Assembly (NCBI GenBank): GCA_000435335.1 | Contig: FR891300.1 | Span: 1 to 24,688, forward strand | Length of the DNA stretch: 24,688 bases | Source: Clostridium sp. CAG:964 | GTDB lineage: Bacteria; Bacillota; Clostridia; Oscillospirales; Acutalibacteraceae | Direction of reading: 5' to 3' | Part shown: positions 1-6,971 of the stretch, in pieces | Numbering within the stretch: the stretch's first letter is position 1 | How the letters are laid out: each line of letters begins with the position of its first letter | Notes under the pieces: generated by a model | Databases searched by the model: none | What the model was told of the DNA's origin: nothing | Seen by the model: the letters and a program-made list of their open reading frames with translations, nothing else | Position numbers and translations under genes: made by a program

Positions 1-30
1 ATACCTTATGAAATTACACTATTCTCAAAC
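1..30 (-). CRISPR. First CRISPR repeat (partial, cut by window edge)
   Basis: Read on the minus strand, these 30 bases begin GTTTGAGAATAGTG and end ATAAGGTAT. They follow the csn2 leader directly and are complementary to the tracrRNA anti-repeat at 6012-6042: 22 pairs with one G:U, a bulge, then 6 pairs. Type II-A repeats are usually about 36 nt, so a few bases and the whole spacer array should lie left of the window. Only one repeat is visible, so the call rests on the tracrRNA match and on the leader context. Confidence 0.88.
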
Positions 31-92
31 CTCAAATTTGAAATAAAATGCACCCACTACAATGTGCACGGCAACTTCACAAGATTATTTTA
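31..92 (-). promoter_or_regulatory. CRISPR leader with leader-anchoring sequence
   Basis: This 62-bp stretch lies between the csn2 stop codon and the first repeat. On the minus strand it ends in ATTTGAG (37 to 31) directly against the repeat's GTTTGAG. ATTTGAG at the leader-repeat junction is the known leader-anchoring sequence of one group of type II-A loci, where Cas1-Cas2 inserts new spacers. I see no clear promoter for the array in it; array transcription may come from the cas operon or from a weak site. Confidence 0.7.
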
Positions 93-776
93 TTACATAA
101 GTTGATTTTTGTCAATAATTTCGCACAAATCCTTATCAATTATGACAAGATTTTCTAATTCTGAAATATTTTCAGGTATATGGTTTTCAATATCTACAAT
201 GCATATGTTGTGTATTTTTACAGACGATAAAAATTGGACAATTTCTGTATCGGTTAAATACAAGTGCATATTTTGGAGCATAAAACATTTAATTCCTAAA
301 TAACGATTTAGCAATTTAAAATACCTAACTAATCTTTCCATAATGCTTTCTGTATCATCACGAGGGACAAACGCAAAAAGCTTTATAAGAGATGCTGTCT
401 CCAAATTGTTACAAAAGTCAAAATCAAAATCATATTCCTCTGCCAGGCTTTCGCACATACTATAACAGCTCTCTTTTAGCTGACTGATTTCATTAAAAAA
501 TTTAATATTACACATCGCTTCAAACGATGCATTAACCTTTGCCATAAGTTTTTTATCAGCAAACTCAAAGGTTAATATATCATCAATAAATTTTATCTTT
601 TTAGAAAAGTCTATCGGTTTATAATCCTCTGAAAAAACAAATAATTCACTCTCATTATTATGATAATTTGATAAAATTGTTTTTCTGAAAAGCTGCTTAT
701 TCTCAATCACTAATAATACTATAGGGCTATTTTCAAAATCAATAGGCTCCGACATATATTTATACAACATTTTCAC
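93..776 (-). CDS. csn2: Type II-A CRISPR adaptation protein Csn2
   Basis: Csn2 forms a tetrameric ring that binds double-stranded DNA ends and works with Cas1-Cas2 and Cas9 in spacer capture. The 227-residue length suits the short Csn2 subfamily (about 220 residues). Sequence is weakly conserved in this family, so the call relies on length, an opening of the type MLYKYMSEPIDFEN, and position as last gene of a cas9-cas1-cas2-x operon beside the array. The start is taken as GTG at 776, which overlaps the cas2 stop as GTGA, with AAAGG 11 bases upstream; ATG at 770 is an alternative. The overlap implies translational coupling to cas2. No defect is visible. Confidence 0.9.
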   Translation of the reverse strand: MKMLYKYMSEPIDFENSPIVLLVIENKQLFRKTILSNYHNNESELFVFSEDYKPIDFSKKIKFIDDILTFEFADKKLMAKVNASFEAMCNIKFFNEISQLKESCYSMCESLAEEYDFDFDFCNNLETASLIKLFAFVPRDDTESIMERLVRYFKLLNRYLGIKCFMLQNMHLYLTDTEIVQFLSSVKIHNICIVDIENHIPENISELENLVIIDKDLCEIIDKNQLM

Positions 777-1093
777 AGTATCAACAACCTTTCATCAGAA
801 GCTACTGTATCCGAAGAATACTCTCCTGTTATTATCTCCATTTTTGAAAATTGCTTCTCTGTAACAGACAACATTTGCACTAATCCTTCCGGCGGTTTAT
901 TCTTTCTGACACCATCAACAATAGCGTTTGCCATATTTTGATTTAGTGCAAGCTTTACATATATTGATTCCTGCAACATAATAAAGCCGCTTTTAATTAA
1001 ATATCTGCGGAATTTCCCATAATTATGGCGGTGCAAAGGAGTTTCCGTAGGTAAATCGAACATAATTATTATTCTCATAAATCTATAACTCAT
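773..1093 (-). CDS. cas2: CRISPR-associated endoribonuclease-like Cas2
   Basis: Cas2 is the dimeric core of the Cas1-Cas2 integrase that inserts spacers at the leader end of the array. The 106-residue protein opens with a ferredoxin-like strand, MRIIIMFDLP, carrying the conserved Asp13 after a hydrophobic strand. It continues with YGKFRRYLIKSGF and the SIYVKL strand, all typical of type II Cas2. It starts at ATG 1093, overlapping the cas1 stop as ATGA, and its own stop overlaps csn2, so adaptation genes are translated as a coupled set. Length is normal and nothing is missing. Confidence 0.96.
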   Translation of the reverse strand: MSYRFMRIIIMFDLPTETPLHRHNYGKFRRYLIKSGFIMLQESIYVKLALNQNMANAIVDGVRKNKPPEGLVQMLSVTEKQFSKMEIITGEYSSDTVASDERLLIL

Positions 1094-1959
1094 CTACAAG
1101 CAAACCTAATAAGCGATATATCGTTTTCTTCTATTGCCGCAAATATACTCTTACAATATATTTTAATGGCGTTAATAAAAGTCTGTGTTCTTCCGTCAAT
1201 TCTAATTTCTTCACTGAGCATAGCATAAATCTGCAGTTTTTCCTCTTTGTCAAATTTCATCGGATTCATTTCCCTTACAGTAAGGTCAACAAACGGCCTA
1301 AAGGGCTCCATTAAATCACAACTTAAATTATACTGATTAAACATATTGTCGTGAAAAAGCCCGAGCTGAGTAAGGTAGCCGCTTGCTGCAACCTCCCTAT
1401 TAAAAATAGAAAGTATAATACTATATCCATAATTAAGTGCAGCATTTACCGGGCAATCGTCACTGCGTGAAAAGCCTTTTCCAAATAACGCATTAAAATA
1501 AACCTTTGCAGCATGCCCTTCACGATTTGTTTTATCGTTAAGCTCTATCTCCTCTATGTATTCCATAAGCTGACTGCTTTGTTCAAGCTTATAATAGTCT
1601 AATACTGCCGCTTGGTTTTTAATTTTTTCCACTACAATCTGAGTCCATACAAATTGTTTTACTGTTTTATTCCACGAAATCTGACGCTTTAGCTTTAAAC
1701 TGCAATCGTGGCTGCCATAATAAGGAGTTAATTCAAAAGAAGGATTGTGTTTATCGTCACAAAACATTACTTTAACCTTTTTATTAATAAGCTCATTGAG
1801 GAGAGCTGCAGTGACTGATACTGCCGTACTTTCAACAACTAAAACAGAAATTTCGCTGATATGTATTTTTGCAGTGCTTTCCACATCACGCACTACCATA
1901 TAGCCCATGCTATAATCAAGCTTTGCAGTTTTTGTAATTACAACAGTACGCCAACTCAC
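1090..1959 (-). CDS. cas1: CRISPR integrase Cas1 (type II)
   Basis: Cas1 is the metal-dependent integrase subunit that joins prespacers to the repeat ends. In 289 residues it shows an N-terminal beta domain and a helical catalytic domain with the metal ligands in the expected motifs: E147 in NREGHAAKVYFN, H203 in GLFHDN and E218 in DLMEPFRPF. These correspond to E149, H205 and E220 of S. pyogenes Cas1. The start codon is GTG at 1959, preceded by AAGGGGAG about 8 bases upstream. It begins only 20 bases after the cas9 stop and overlaps cas2 by 4 bases. It appears intact and active. Confidence 0.97.
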   Translation of the reverse strand: MSWRTVVITKTAKLDYSMGYMVVRDVESTAKIHISEISVLVVESTAVSVTAALLNELINKKVKVMFCDDKHNPSFELTPYYGSHDCSLKLKRQISWNKTVKQFVWTQIVVEKIKNQAAVLDYYKLEQSSQLMEYIEEIELNDKTNREGHAAKVYFNALFGKGFSRSDDCPVNAALNYGYSIILSIFNREVAASGYLTQLGLFHDNMFNQYNLSCDLMEPFRPFVDLTVREMNPMKFDKEEKLQIYAMLSEEIRIDGRTQTFINAIKIYCKSIFAAIEENDISLIRFACR

Positions 1960-1979
1960 CGCTGTTCTCCCCTTTTAAA

Positions 1980-4900
1980 TTAAATATTTAATAGATCAAT
2001 TTTTGTTTCAAATAAGCCTGTTACCGATTGATTTATAAGCATAATTGACGACACTTTTTTTATTTCTGATAAAGCAGAATTTGTTGATACAATTCCCGCT
2101 TTTTTTGCTGCACCAATTAAACTTAAATCACCTGTAACAACATTACAATGCATAATTTTTAAAATCTCATTGATTACATAGCACTGCTTTTTAACATCCA
2201 GAGTAACAAATTTATCTCTGCCGGATTTGATTTTATTTCCAATATCTTCAAGCTTAATTTTGAATATTGTATTTGTCATTTTAGCTGTAAGAGCATCAAA
2301 CAATTCAATATTTTCTTCTGCACTCACTCCGTCATAGCTTGTAATTTTCTGCTCCTCCGGTTTGGACAATACCTTGCTGATTTTCTTTACATAAGCCTCT
2401 TTTTCAGCACCTAAAACAAGCTGAACTGCCGGCTTATATACAATGGTTTTACCTTCATTTGATTTACTGCTTATATTCATTCTAAATCCATCAATCTCAA
2501 TGCAGGAATTATATTTTATTACTGGAATAAGTACTGCAGGATTTTTTAAACCAAGTCTGTTTGTAAGATATTCTATAGGATTTTCCTCATAGTATTTTTT
2601 CAGATAATTATCAATAGCAACAAGCTGGCGACACTCCTTACCTTTTTTGCCCTCGTATTTTATATAAGAAAAATATGAGGCAGTCGGCTTGTCATATCCG
2701 CCATATTTACCGATGTCACTTAACGGCAGGTCTTTTTTCAAAGGTGCTTGTCCATTACCCTTCTTTAATGGCTGAATTTTAAACAAGCCGCCCTTTTTCA
2801 TATAAGAATACCTAGTATACAGAATATTATTTTTCATCACGGTTTTCTTAACAATAGAAAGAGATTTTTCATTTTCAATATTCCATGCACCCGGTGTATC
2901 AAATGCAAACATTCTGTTTAAGCTATATTTCTTAGTCTGCAAGCCCTTTATAAATATAGCCTTGCTATGGGTGTAACGAACATTGTAAACATTTCCTACA
3001 ACAATGTTAAGGTATGCGTCTTTTGCATGGTGCAGATCATTTACTTCTCTGCACTTTATAAACTTATATTCAGTCCTAAACCGACTTACCAGCTCTGCCT
3101 TTACATACACAATCTCGGTTGTAGGATACAATGTTTTTAACAATGTTGCCACTGCCTTAGTTGACTGAGAGGTCTCTACAAGTTGTCTTGCAATAAAATC
3201 TGCAAGCTCGTCATCTGTAAGAGGAGTTACACGAGTTAATCTGTCATATTTCTTTTTAGAAATAAAACCATGCCGGAGCAGATACTGCCAATGACCTCTC
3301 ATTTTTTCTCTTACAGTGCTGTCAAGAGGATAATCATTATCCTTGTGAGAATTGATCTGCTTTTTCACAAGCACACGGTTATCTATGCTGTCATCCTTAA
3401 CCTTTGAGCGTGGGAAAATATGGTCAATATCGTAAAGGTTTTTATTGAACAAATCTCGTAACTCTATTCTTTCGCCCGAGTACATACATCTGCCCATTTG
3501 TGTATAATACAAGAATAGTTTATCTTGCCTAAACTCATCATCGTCAGTTTTTTCAAGCTCATCCCAAAGCTCCGTGCTATCTTCCTTACACTTTTTATAC
3601 AGTTCCTCAAGCTGCTTTTTTCTTGATTTTGTACGGCCGTTATCCCCCTTTGTTCCATCATGCCTTGTCATTTCTACAAAAACTTTTTTAGGGGCATGTC
3701 CCTTAATTTTAACAATCTCTTTCATAATCTTTAATGACTGAAACACCGTACGCTTAACCTTAGGTGATACATACATATCTTCAACCATTTTTTCGATTGA
3801 AGCCTTATGCGTCGATTTTGAAATAGCTTGTTCAATACTTTGTGTAAAGTTATACTTAGCACCCAGCAATTCCATTAAATTGTCGTTCGTGTTCCAAAGA
3901 GTATTAATAATATTATCCTTACACTCGCCTGTTGCGGTATCAACATCAAATATTTCGGTTAGAAACTCACGGGAGAGTCTGCCCCAATCCTTATACTTTA
4001 GCTTACAGATTTTTTTAATTTCATCTTCCGAAAGCATTTCTGAATATTTGTCCTTAATCCGCCTTTTAAGCAATTTTTTATCATCGCCAAATATAGTGAT
4101 AGCTTTAATAATTTCTTCCTTATCCGGTTCAGACAAATTATAGCCGGCAAGCTCTATTGCAGGACGCATATTAGCCTTAAAATCACCGTCAATACCTGTG
4201 ATTTCAGGTTCAGTACCTGTTTGAGCTTTAATATATTCCCTTAGCGCCTTTTGTGTGACCTTCCTTCTATGCATAAACAAGTCGTTAAATACCGCCTGTT
4301 TAAAACTTACATCCGGCTTTTTGCCGTCAAGCTTAAGATTATTAAGCTCATTTAAGACCATATATCTGCTGTACAAAATTGAGTTTTTTGGTATAACGTC
4401 CCTGTCCGGAAGATAGGTGCATTTTGCTGTTAGCTTATTAATAAATTCCTCTGCCGATTTATCTACATCAACAATTTTATTAAAATTCCACGGATAAATT
4501 TTCCCATCCTTGCGTACAAGCCATGAATTATCACTATGAACATTTAAAGGACCGACATAATAAGGAATACGGAACTCAAATATCTGCAAAATCTTATCAG
4601 CCACAGTAATCCCGTCCTTGTCTTGATTATTTAAAAAATCAAGATATCCCGATGCATTTTTAAGAATAGCCCTTACCTCACTTTCGTTTACCTGCATTGG
4701 AATTACACCGTTATCTTTAACTACAATTTTAGGCATAAATGAACCGTTTTCAATTTTCTCAAACATATCCTCGTAGCCTGATTTATCAAGCTTATCAAAC
4801 TTTGATTTTAAATATTTACAAAAGTCTGTTTGATTTGCTGAGTGCAGAATAACCCCGTTTCTGCCATTCTCTTTAAATTTACCGCAGTAGGCTGTATAAT

Positions 4901-5951
4901 TGTTAAGCTTGTCACTTGTTTCTCTGAAAATCTCGTTATAATCTGACCTACATCTTTCCTTTACAAAAGCTTTCAACTGCTGTAAATCGTGCCTATGCTC
5001 ATCGTATGTTTTAACCTTCGCAAATGATATATAGGTCTCGCCCTTTAGAATATCAGCAAGTATTGCCCAATCATACAAAGCCTTAATCTTTTCAATAAGC
5101 TCAAACCTTTCTAACAATAGTTCTCGGTAAGTTTCCTCATTATCCTCATATCCTTTTTCAAAACTGATAGATGATTTTTCTTCTTTGTTATAATTTTCAT
5201 CGCCATATAAATCCGCAAGCTTAACAGACTGCCCGCACATAAGCAAAACAATAGCGTTCAGCCTAGGCTGCCCCTTCTTACTAATGCCTAAAAGCTTACA
5301 TATTTCGGAAGACTTGGTTGTTTTTCTTTTTGATTTATCCTTCAATATATCTGCAATCTGCAAAGGACTTATGCACTCAAGAGCCAACTCGTATTCTCCT
5401 AAAATATAGTTTTGAAGATTTTTAAAAAGCACTTCAAACGAAGATTCTTTTTCAAAATCCGAGCCGACATTTTCAAACAAAAAATGTCCTCTGTTTTTAA
5501 TTAAATGATGTAAGGCGAGATACACGAGCCTTACATCGTGCGGCTCATCGCTTTGAACTAGCTCTTTGCGTAAATGATAGATAGTTGGATAAAGCTTGTG
5601 ATAATCAACATCTGTAAAACTTTCATCAGCAAAAACAGCATACGGTACATTTGTTGATTTATCCTCCAGATACAACTTGCTCTCGTTAAGTCGTTGGAAA
5701 AAGGCTATATCCTTTTTTGAAATTTCCTCGTTAAAAAGCATTTGCAGCCATAAAATACGCTGCCTCTTTCTTTGTGCTCTTCGTCTTGCCGTGCGAAAGC
5801 CTCTTCTTTCCGCTGCAGTAGCACTTTCGTCAAACAGCCTAACACCCCACATTGCTTTTCCTTTGAATTTACACAGATTGTAATCCTCGTCAGCAACTGC
5901 CCAGCCAACCGAATCTGTTCCCATATCCAGTCCAATATAAAAATCTTTCAT
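1980..5951 (-). CDS. cas9: CRISPR RNA-guided endonuclease Cas9 (type II-A)
   Basis: Cas9 cuts double-stranded DNA under crRNA:tracrRNA guidance and helps choose spacers by PAM. The 1323 residues show RuvC-I (GLDMGTDSVGWAV, catalytic D9), an Arg-rich bridge helix (about 49-67), a helical recognition lobe, RuvC-II (VFVEMTR, E760), and HNH (YDIDHIFPRS, with H844 as general base and N867 matching S. pyogenes N863). RuvC-III follows (HHAKDAYLN, H975 and D978), then a C-terminal PAM-interacting domain beginning near GKYGGYDKPTASY (1081-1093). The tail INQSVTGLFETKIDL aligns with the end of S. pyogenes Cas9, but the Arg-Lys-Arg PAM-reading segment is not conserved. Ribosome site GGGAGGT precedes ATG 5951. 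All catalytic residues are present, so it should be a functional nuclease. Confidence 0.97.
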   Translation of the reverse strand: MKDFYIGLDMGTDSVGWAVADEDYNLCKFKGKAMWGVRLFDESATAAERRGFRTARRRAQRKRQRILWLQMLFNEEISKKDIAFFQRLNESKLYLEDKSTNVPYAVFADESFTDVDYHKLYPTIYHLRKELVQSDEPHDVRLVYLALHHLIKNRGHFLFENVGSDFEKESSFEVLFKNLQNYILGEYELALECISPLQIADILKDKSKRKTTKSSEICKLLGISKKGQPRLNAIVLLMCGQSVKLADLYGDENYNKEEKSSISFEKGYEDNEETYRELLLERFELIEKIKALYDWAILADILKGETYISFAKVKTYDEHRHDLQQLKAFVKERCRSDYNEIFRETSDKLNNYTAYCGKFKENGRNGVILHSANQTDFCKYLKSKFDKLDKSGYEDMFEKIENGSFMPKIVVKDNGVIPMQVNESEVRAILKNASGYLDFLNNQDKDGITVADKILQIFEFRIPYYVGPLNVHSDNSWLVRKDGKIYPWNFNKIVDVDKSAEEFINKLTAKCTYLPDRDVIPKNSILYSRYMVLNELNNLKLDGKKPDVSFKQAVFNDLFMHRRKVTQKALREYIKAQTGTEPEITGIDGDFKANMRPAIELAGYNLSEPDKEEIIKAITIFGDDKKLLKRRIKDKYSEMLSEDEIKKICKLKYKDWGRLSREFLTEIFDVDTATGECKDNIINTLWNTNDNLMELLGAKYNFTQSIEQAISKSTHKASIEKMVEDMYVSPKVKRTVFQSLKIMKEIVKIKGHAPKKVFVEMTRHDGTKGDNGRTKSRKKQLEELYKKCKEDSTELWDELEKTDDDEFRQDKLFLYYTQMGRCMYSGERIELRDLFNKNLYDIDHIFPRSKVKDDSIDNRVLVKKQINSHKDNDYPLDSTVREKMRGHWQYLLRHGFISKKKYDRLTRVTPLTDDELADFIARQLVETSQSTKAVATLLKTLYPTTEIVYVKAELVSRFRTEYKFIKCREVNDLHHAKDAYLNIVVGNVYNVRYTHSKAIFIKGLQTKKYSLNRMFAFDTPGAWNIENEKSLSIVKKTVMKNNILYTRYSYMKKGGLFKIQPLKKGNGQAPLKKDLPLSDIGKYGGYDKPTASYFSYIKYEGKKGKECRQLVAIDNYLKKYYEENPIEYLTNRLGLKNPAVLIPVIKYNSCIEIDGFRMNISSKSNEGKTIVYKPAVQLVLGAEKEAYVKKISKVLSKPEEQKITSYDGVSAEENIELFDALTAKMTNTIFKIKLEDIGNKIKSGRDKFVTLDVKKQCYVINEILKIMHCNVVTGDLSLIGAAKKAGIVSTNSALSEIKKVSSIMLINQSVTGLFETKIDLLNI

Positions 5952-5969
5952 AAAATTACCTCCCTATTA

Positions 5970-5998
5970 TTGACAAATTGTTTTTTGGGGTATATAAT
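5970..5998 (+). promoter_or_regulatory. Sigma-A promoter of tracrRNA
   Basis: A consensus TTGACA (5970-5975) and TATAAT (5993-5998) are separated by 17 bp. Transcription should start near 6005, a few bases before the anti-repeat. Both hexamers are perfect, predicting strong constitutive expression. Confidence 0.85.
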
Positions 5999-6004
5999 GT
6001 AGAT

Positions 6005-6120
6005 AATCTCAATACCTTATGAGATTACACTATGAGTTCAAATAAAAATTTATTCAAGTCGTTGCTCTTGCAACTATCACAGTGTGTGATTTAAGGATCT
6101 GGTTTCCCAGGTCCTTTTTT
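6005..6120 (+). ncRNA. tracrRNA
   Basis: The trans-activating RNA pairs with the crRNA repeat and anchors it in Cas9. The anti-repeat (6012-6042) pairs with the visible repeat through a 22-bp upper stem with one G:U. A GA/GAGU bulge and a 6-bp lower stem follow, the same plan as S. pyogenes tracrRNA. Downstream are hairpins GTTGC-TCTT-GCAAC (6061-6074) and ATCACA-GTG-TGTGAT (6076-6090), then an 8-bp terminator stem with a T run ending at 6120. It is transcribed divergently from cas9. The 5' end can also fold on itself (AATCTCA 6005-6011 with TGAGATT 6020-6026). Ends are inferred from the promoter and terminator. Confidence 0.92.
6095..6120 (+). terminator. Intrinsic terminator of tracrRNA
   Basis: GGATCTGG (6095-6102) pairs with CCAGGTCC (6107-6114) through one G:U, with loop TTTC, followed by six T. 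This is a canonical Rho-independent terminator and the last hairpin of the tracrRNA. Confidence 0.9.
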
Positions 6121-6159
6121 ATTTTCTCTTTTACATATAATTATCGAAATCCGTCTACT

Positions 6160-6187
6160 TTTATATTATAGCACCTGATTATGTCAA
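6160..6187 (-). promoter_or_regulatory. Candidate promoter of the cas operon
   Basis: On the minus strand, TTGACA (6187-6182) and TATAAA (6165-6160) are 16 bp apart. A start near 6153 would give a 5' leader of about 200 nt that is fully antisense to tracrRNA before reaching cas9. No closer consensus promoter was seen. The assignment is inferred from consensus only. Confidence 0.5.
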
Positions 6188-6400
6188 TTTCAACATATTT
6201 TGCATAAAAATATTCTGTATATTGTAATTATTGCTAAACACACACTGTTTTATTATATCATAAAAGCTGTCCAATAATCGGGACAGCAGCCTAACTCTGC
6301 ACCCTAAGAAGATCAAACCCTGCAAGGCACCGATATTATATTCTTAAGCCGGATTTTATTTTTATAGGCCTACAAAATAAATTATAAATAAAATAAAAAA

Positions 6401-6476
6401 GCAGAGCATATTTTTCCGAAATCCGTTAAAATGGAATTGTAAAAGGAAACGGAACGGAGGAACAAATATGCTCTGC
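6401..6476. repeat. Nested inverted repeat
   Basis: The 13-bp arms GCAGAGCATATTT (6401-6413) and AAATATGCTCTGC (6464-6476) are perfectly complementary. Inside them, TCCGTT (6422-6427) and an AACGGA further in also pair. A plus-strand transcript would fold the GGAGG ribosome site and ATG of the following small ORF into the right arm. Confidence 0.7.
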
Positions 6477-6539
6477 AATCTTTTTACAGAAAAGCTTATA
6501 TGTCTGCAACACATAGAGGATAAATTATTTAATATATAG
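6468..6539 (+). CDS. Possible 23-codon ORF with strong ribosome site
   Basis: The ORF MLCNLFTEKLICLQHIEDKLFNI is preceded by ACGGAGG 7 bases before ATG. Its stop TAG forms the first bases of the next hairpin. The start codon lies inside the right arm of the inverted repeat above. The opening FTEKLICLQ faintly recalls the N termini of ISL3-type transposases, so it could be the stub of a deleted insertion sequence, or a genuine small protein. I have no family match; the coding call rests on the ribosome site alone. Confidence 0.3.
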   Translation: MLCNLFTEKLICLQHIEDKLFNI

Positions 6540-6560
6540 CCGGTATAAAACAACCGGCTA
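6537..6560. repeat. 8-bp hairpin
   Basis: TAGCCGGT (6537-6544) is a perfect inverted repeat of ACCGGCTA (6553-6560), with an 8-nt AT-rich loop. It lacks a T run on either strand. Confidence 0.5.
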
Positions 6561-6564
6561 AACA

Positions 6565-6602
6565 AAACCCGATTTTACACACTGCTGTGCAAAATCGGGT
6601 TT
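6565..6602 (-). terminator. Terminator hairpin of the surface-protein cluster
   Basis: AAACCCGATTTT (6565-6576) pairs perfectly with AAAATCGGGTTT (6591-6602), and CACA/TGTG extend the stem across one mismatch. On the minus strand it lies 27 bases after the last surface gene and ends in TTTTGTTT, so it most likely ends that transcript. The A/T-flanked stem could also act on the plus strand. Confidence 0.7.
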
Positions 6603-6628
6603 ATCCGTTATGTTAACAAATTCATTTT

Positions 6629-6952
6629 TTAAACACGGCTTTTTCTTTTAAACGCAAAAGCTATAGCTGCTATAGCCGCAACAAATGCTGACACAGCTAC
6701 AAATATTAACACTGACTGTTGTCCGGTAAGGATTAAAGCTTCGTCGGGGTATGATGCACTGTTCTCAGCCGAACTGCTCTCAGTTGGACTGCTTACCTTA
6801 CTGTCAGCAGCGGGCTGTGTGTCAATATGTGCAACTACCTCGGTATCACCCGGACACCTGTTGTTAACAGCATCCGCAGAATATACAGCGGTAAAAAGGC
6901 ACACAGCCAAAATAAGAATAAAAAACACCTTTAAAAAACTATGTCTTTTCAT
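6629..6952 (-). CDS. Small exported tail-anchored surface protein
   Basis: This 107-residue protein has a signal peptide (about 1-26, likely cleavage after VYSA). A short motif EVVAHI follows at 38-43, then a Ser/Thr/Pro/Ala-rich linker (45-70). A C-terminal membrane helix (about 80-101) ends in the basic tail KRKSRV. The segment ILTGQ just before the helix looks like a degenerate sortase-type motif (normally LPxTG), so it is either wall-attached or simply membrane-anchored with its stalk outside. EVxAxI occurs at the same position in the neighbouring 199-residue protein, pointing to a common origin. It lies 19 bp after that gene, with no strong ribosome site. No family is recognised; function is unknown. 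Confidence 0.75.
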   Translation of the reverse strand: MKRHSFLKVFFILILAVCLFTAVYSADAVNNRCPGDTEVVAHIDTQPAADSKVSSPTESSSAENSASYPDEALILTGQQSVLIFVAVSAFVAAIAAIAFAFKRKSRV

Positions 6953-6971
6953 AAATAAACAGCTTTATAAA

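Larger units (their letters stand above)
6188..6628. other. Intergenic region between cas promoter and surface cluster
   Basis: There is no convincing long gene. It contains a 7-bp hairpin (GCTGTCC 6266-6272 with GGACAGC 6281-6287, followed on the minus strand by TTTTAT), a nested inverted repeat (6401-6476) overlapping a 23-codon ORF, an 8-bp hairpin (6537-6544 with 6553-6560) and a 12-bp hairpin (6565-6602). The stretch 6300-6400 is plain AT-rich sequence. Confidence 0.6.

Noticed and set aside
109..303. Plus-strand ORF inside csn2
   Set aside because: It is antisense to a clear csn2, with no ribosome site and no recognisable domain.
6012..6042. Second CRISPR repeat or isolated repeat near cas9
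   Set aside because: It is the tracrRNA anti-repeat: it sits between a promoter and hairpins and carries the diagnostic bulge changes.
6362..6565. Minus-strand 67-codon ORF with hydrophobic end
   Set aside because: No ribosome site; it arises from AT-rich sequence and the inverted repeat. The opposite strand has the better ribosome site.
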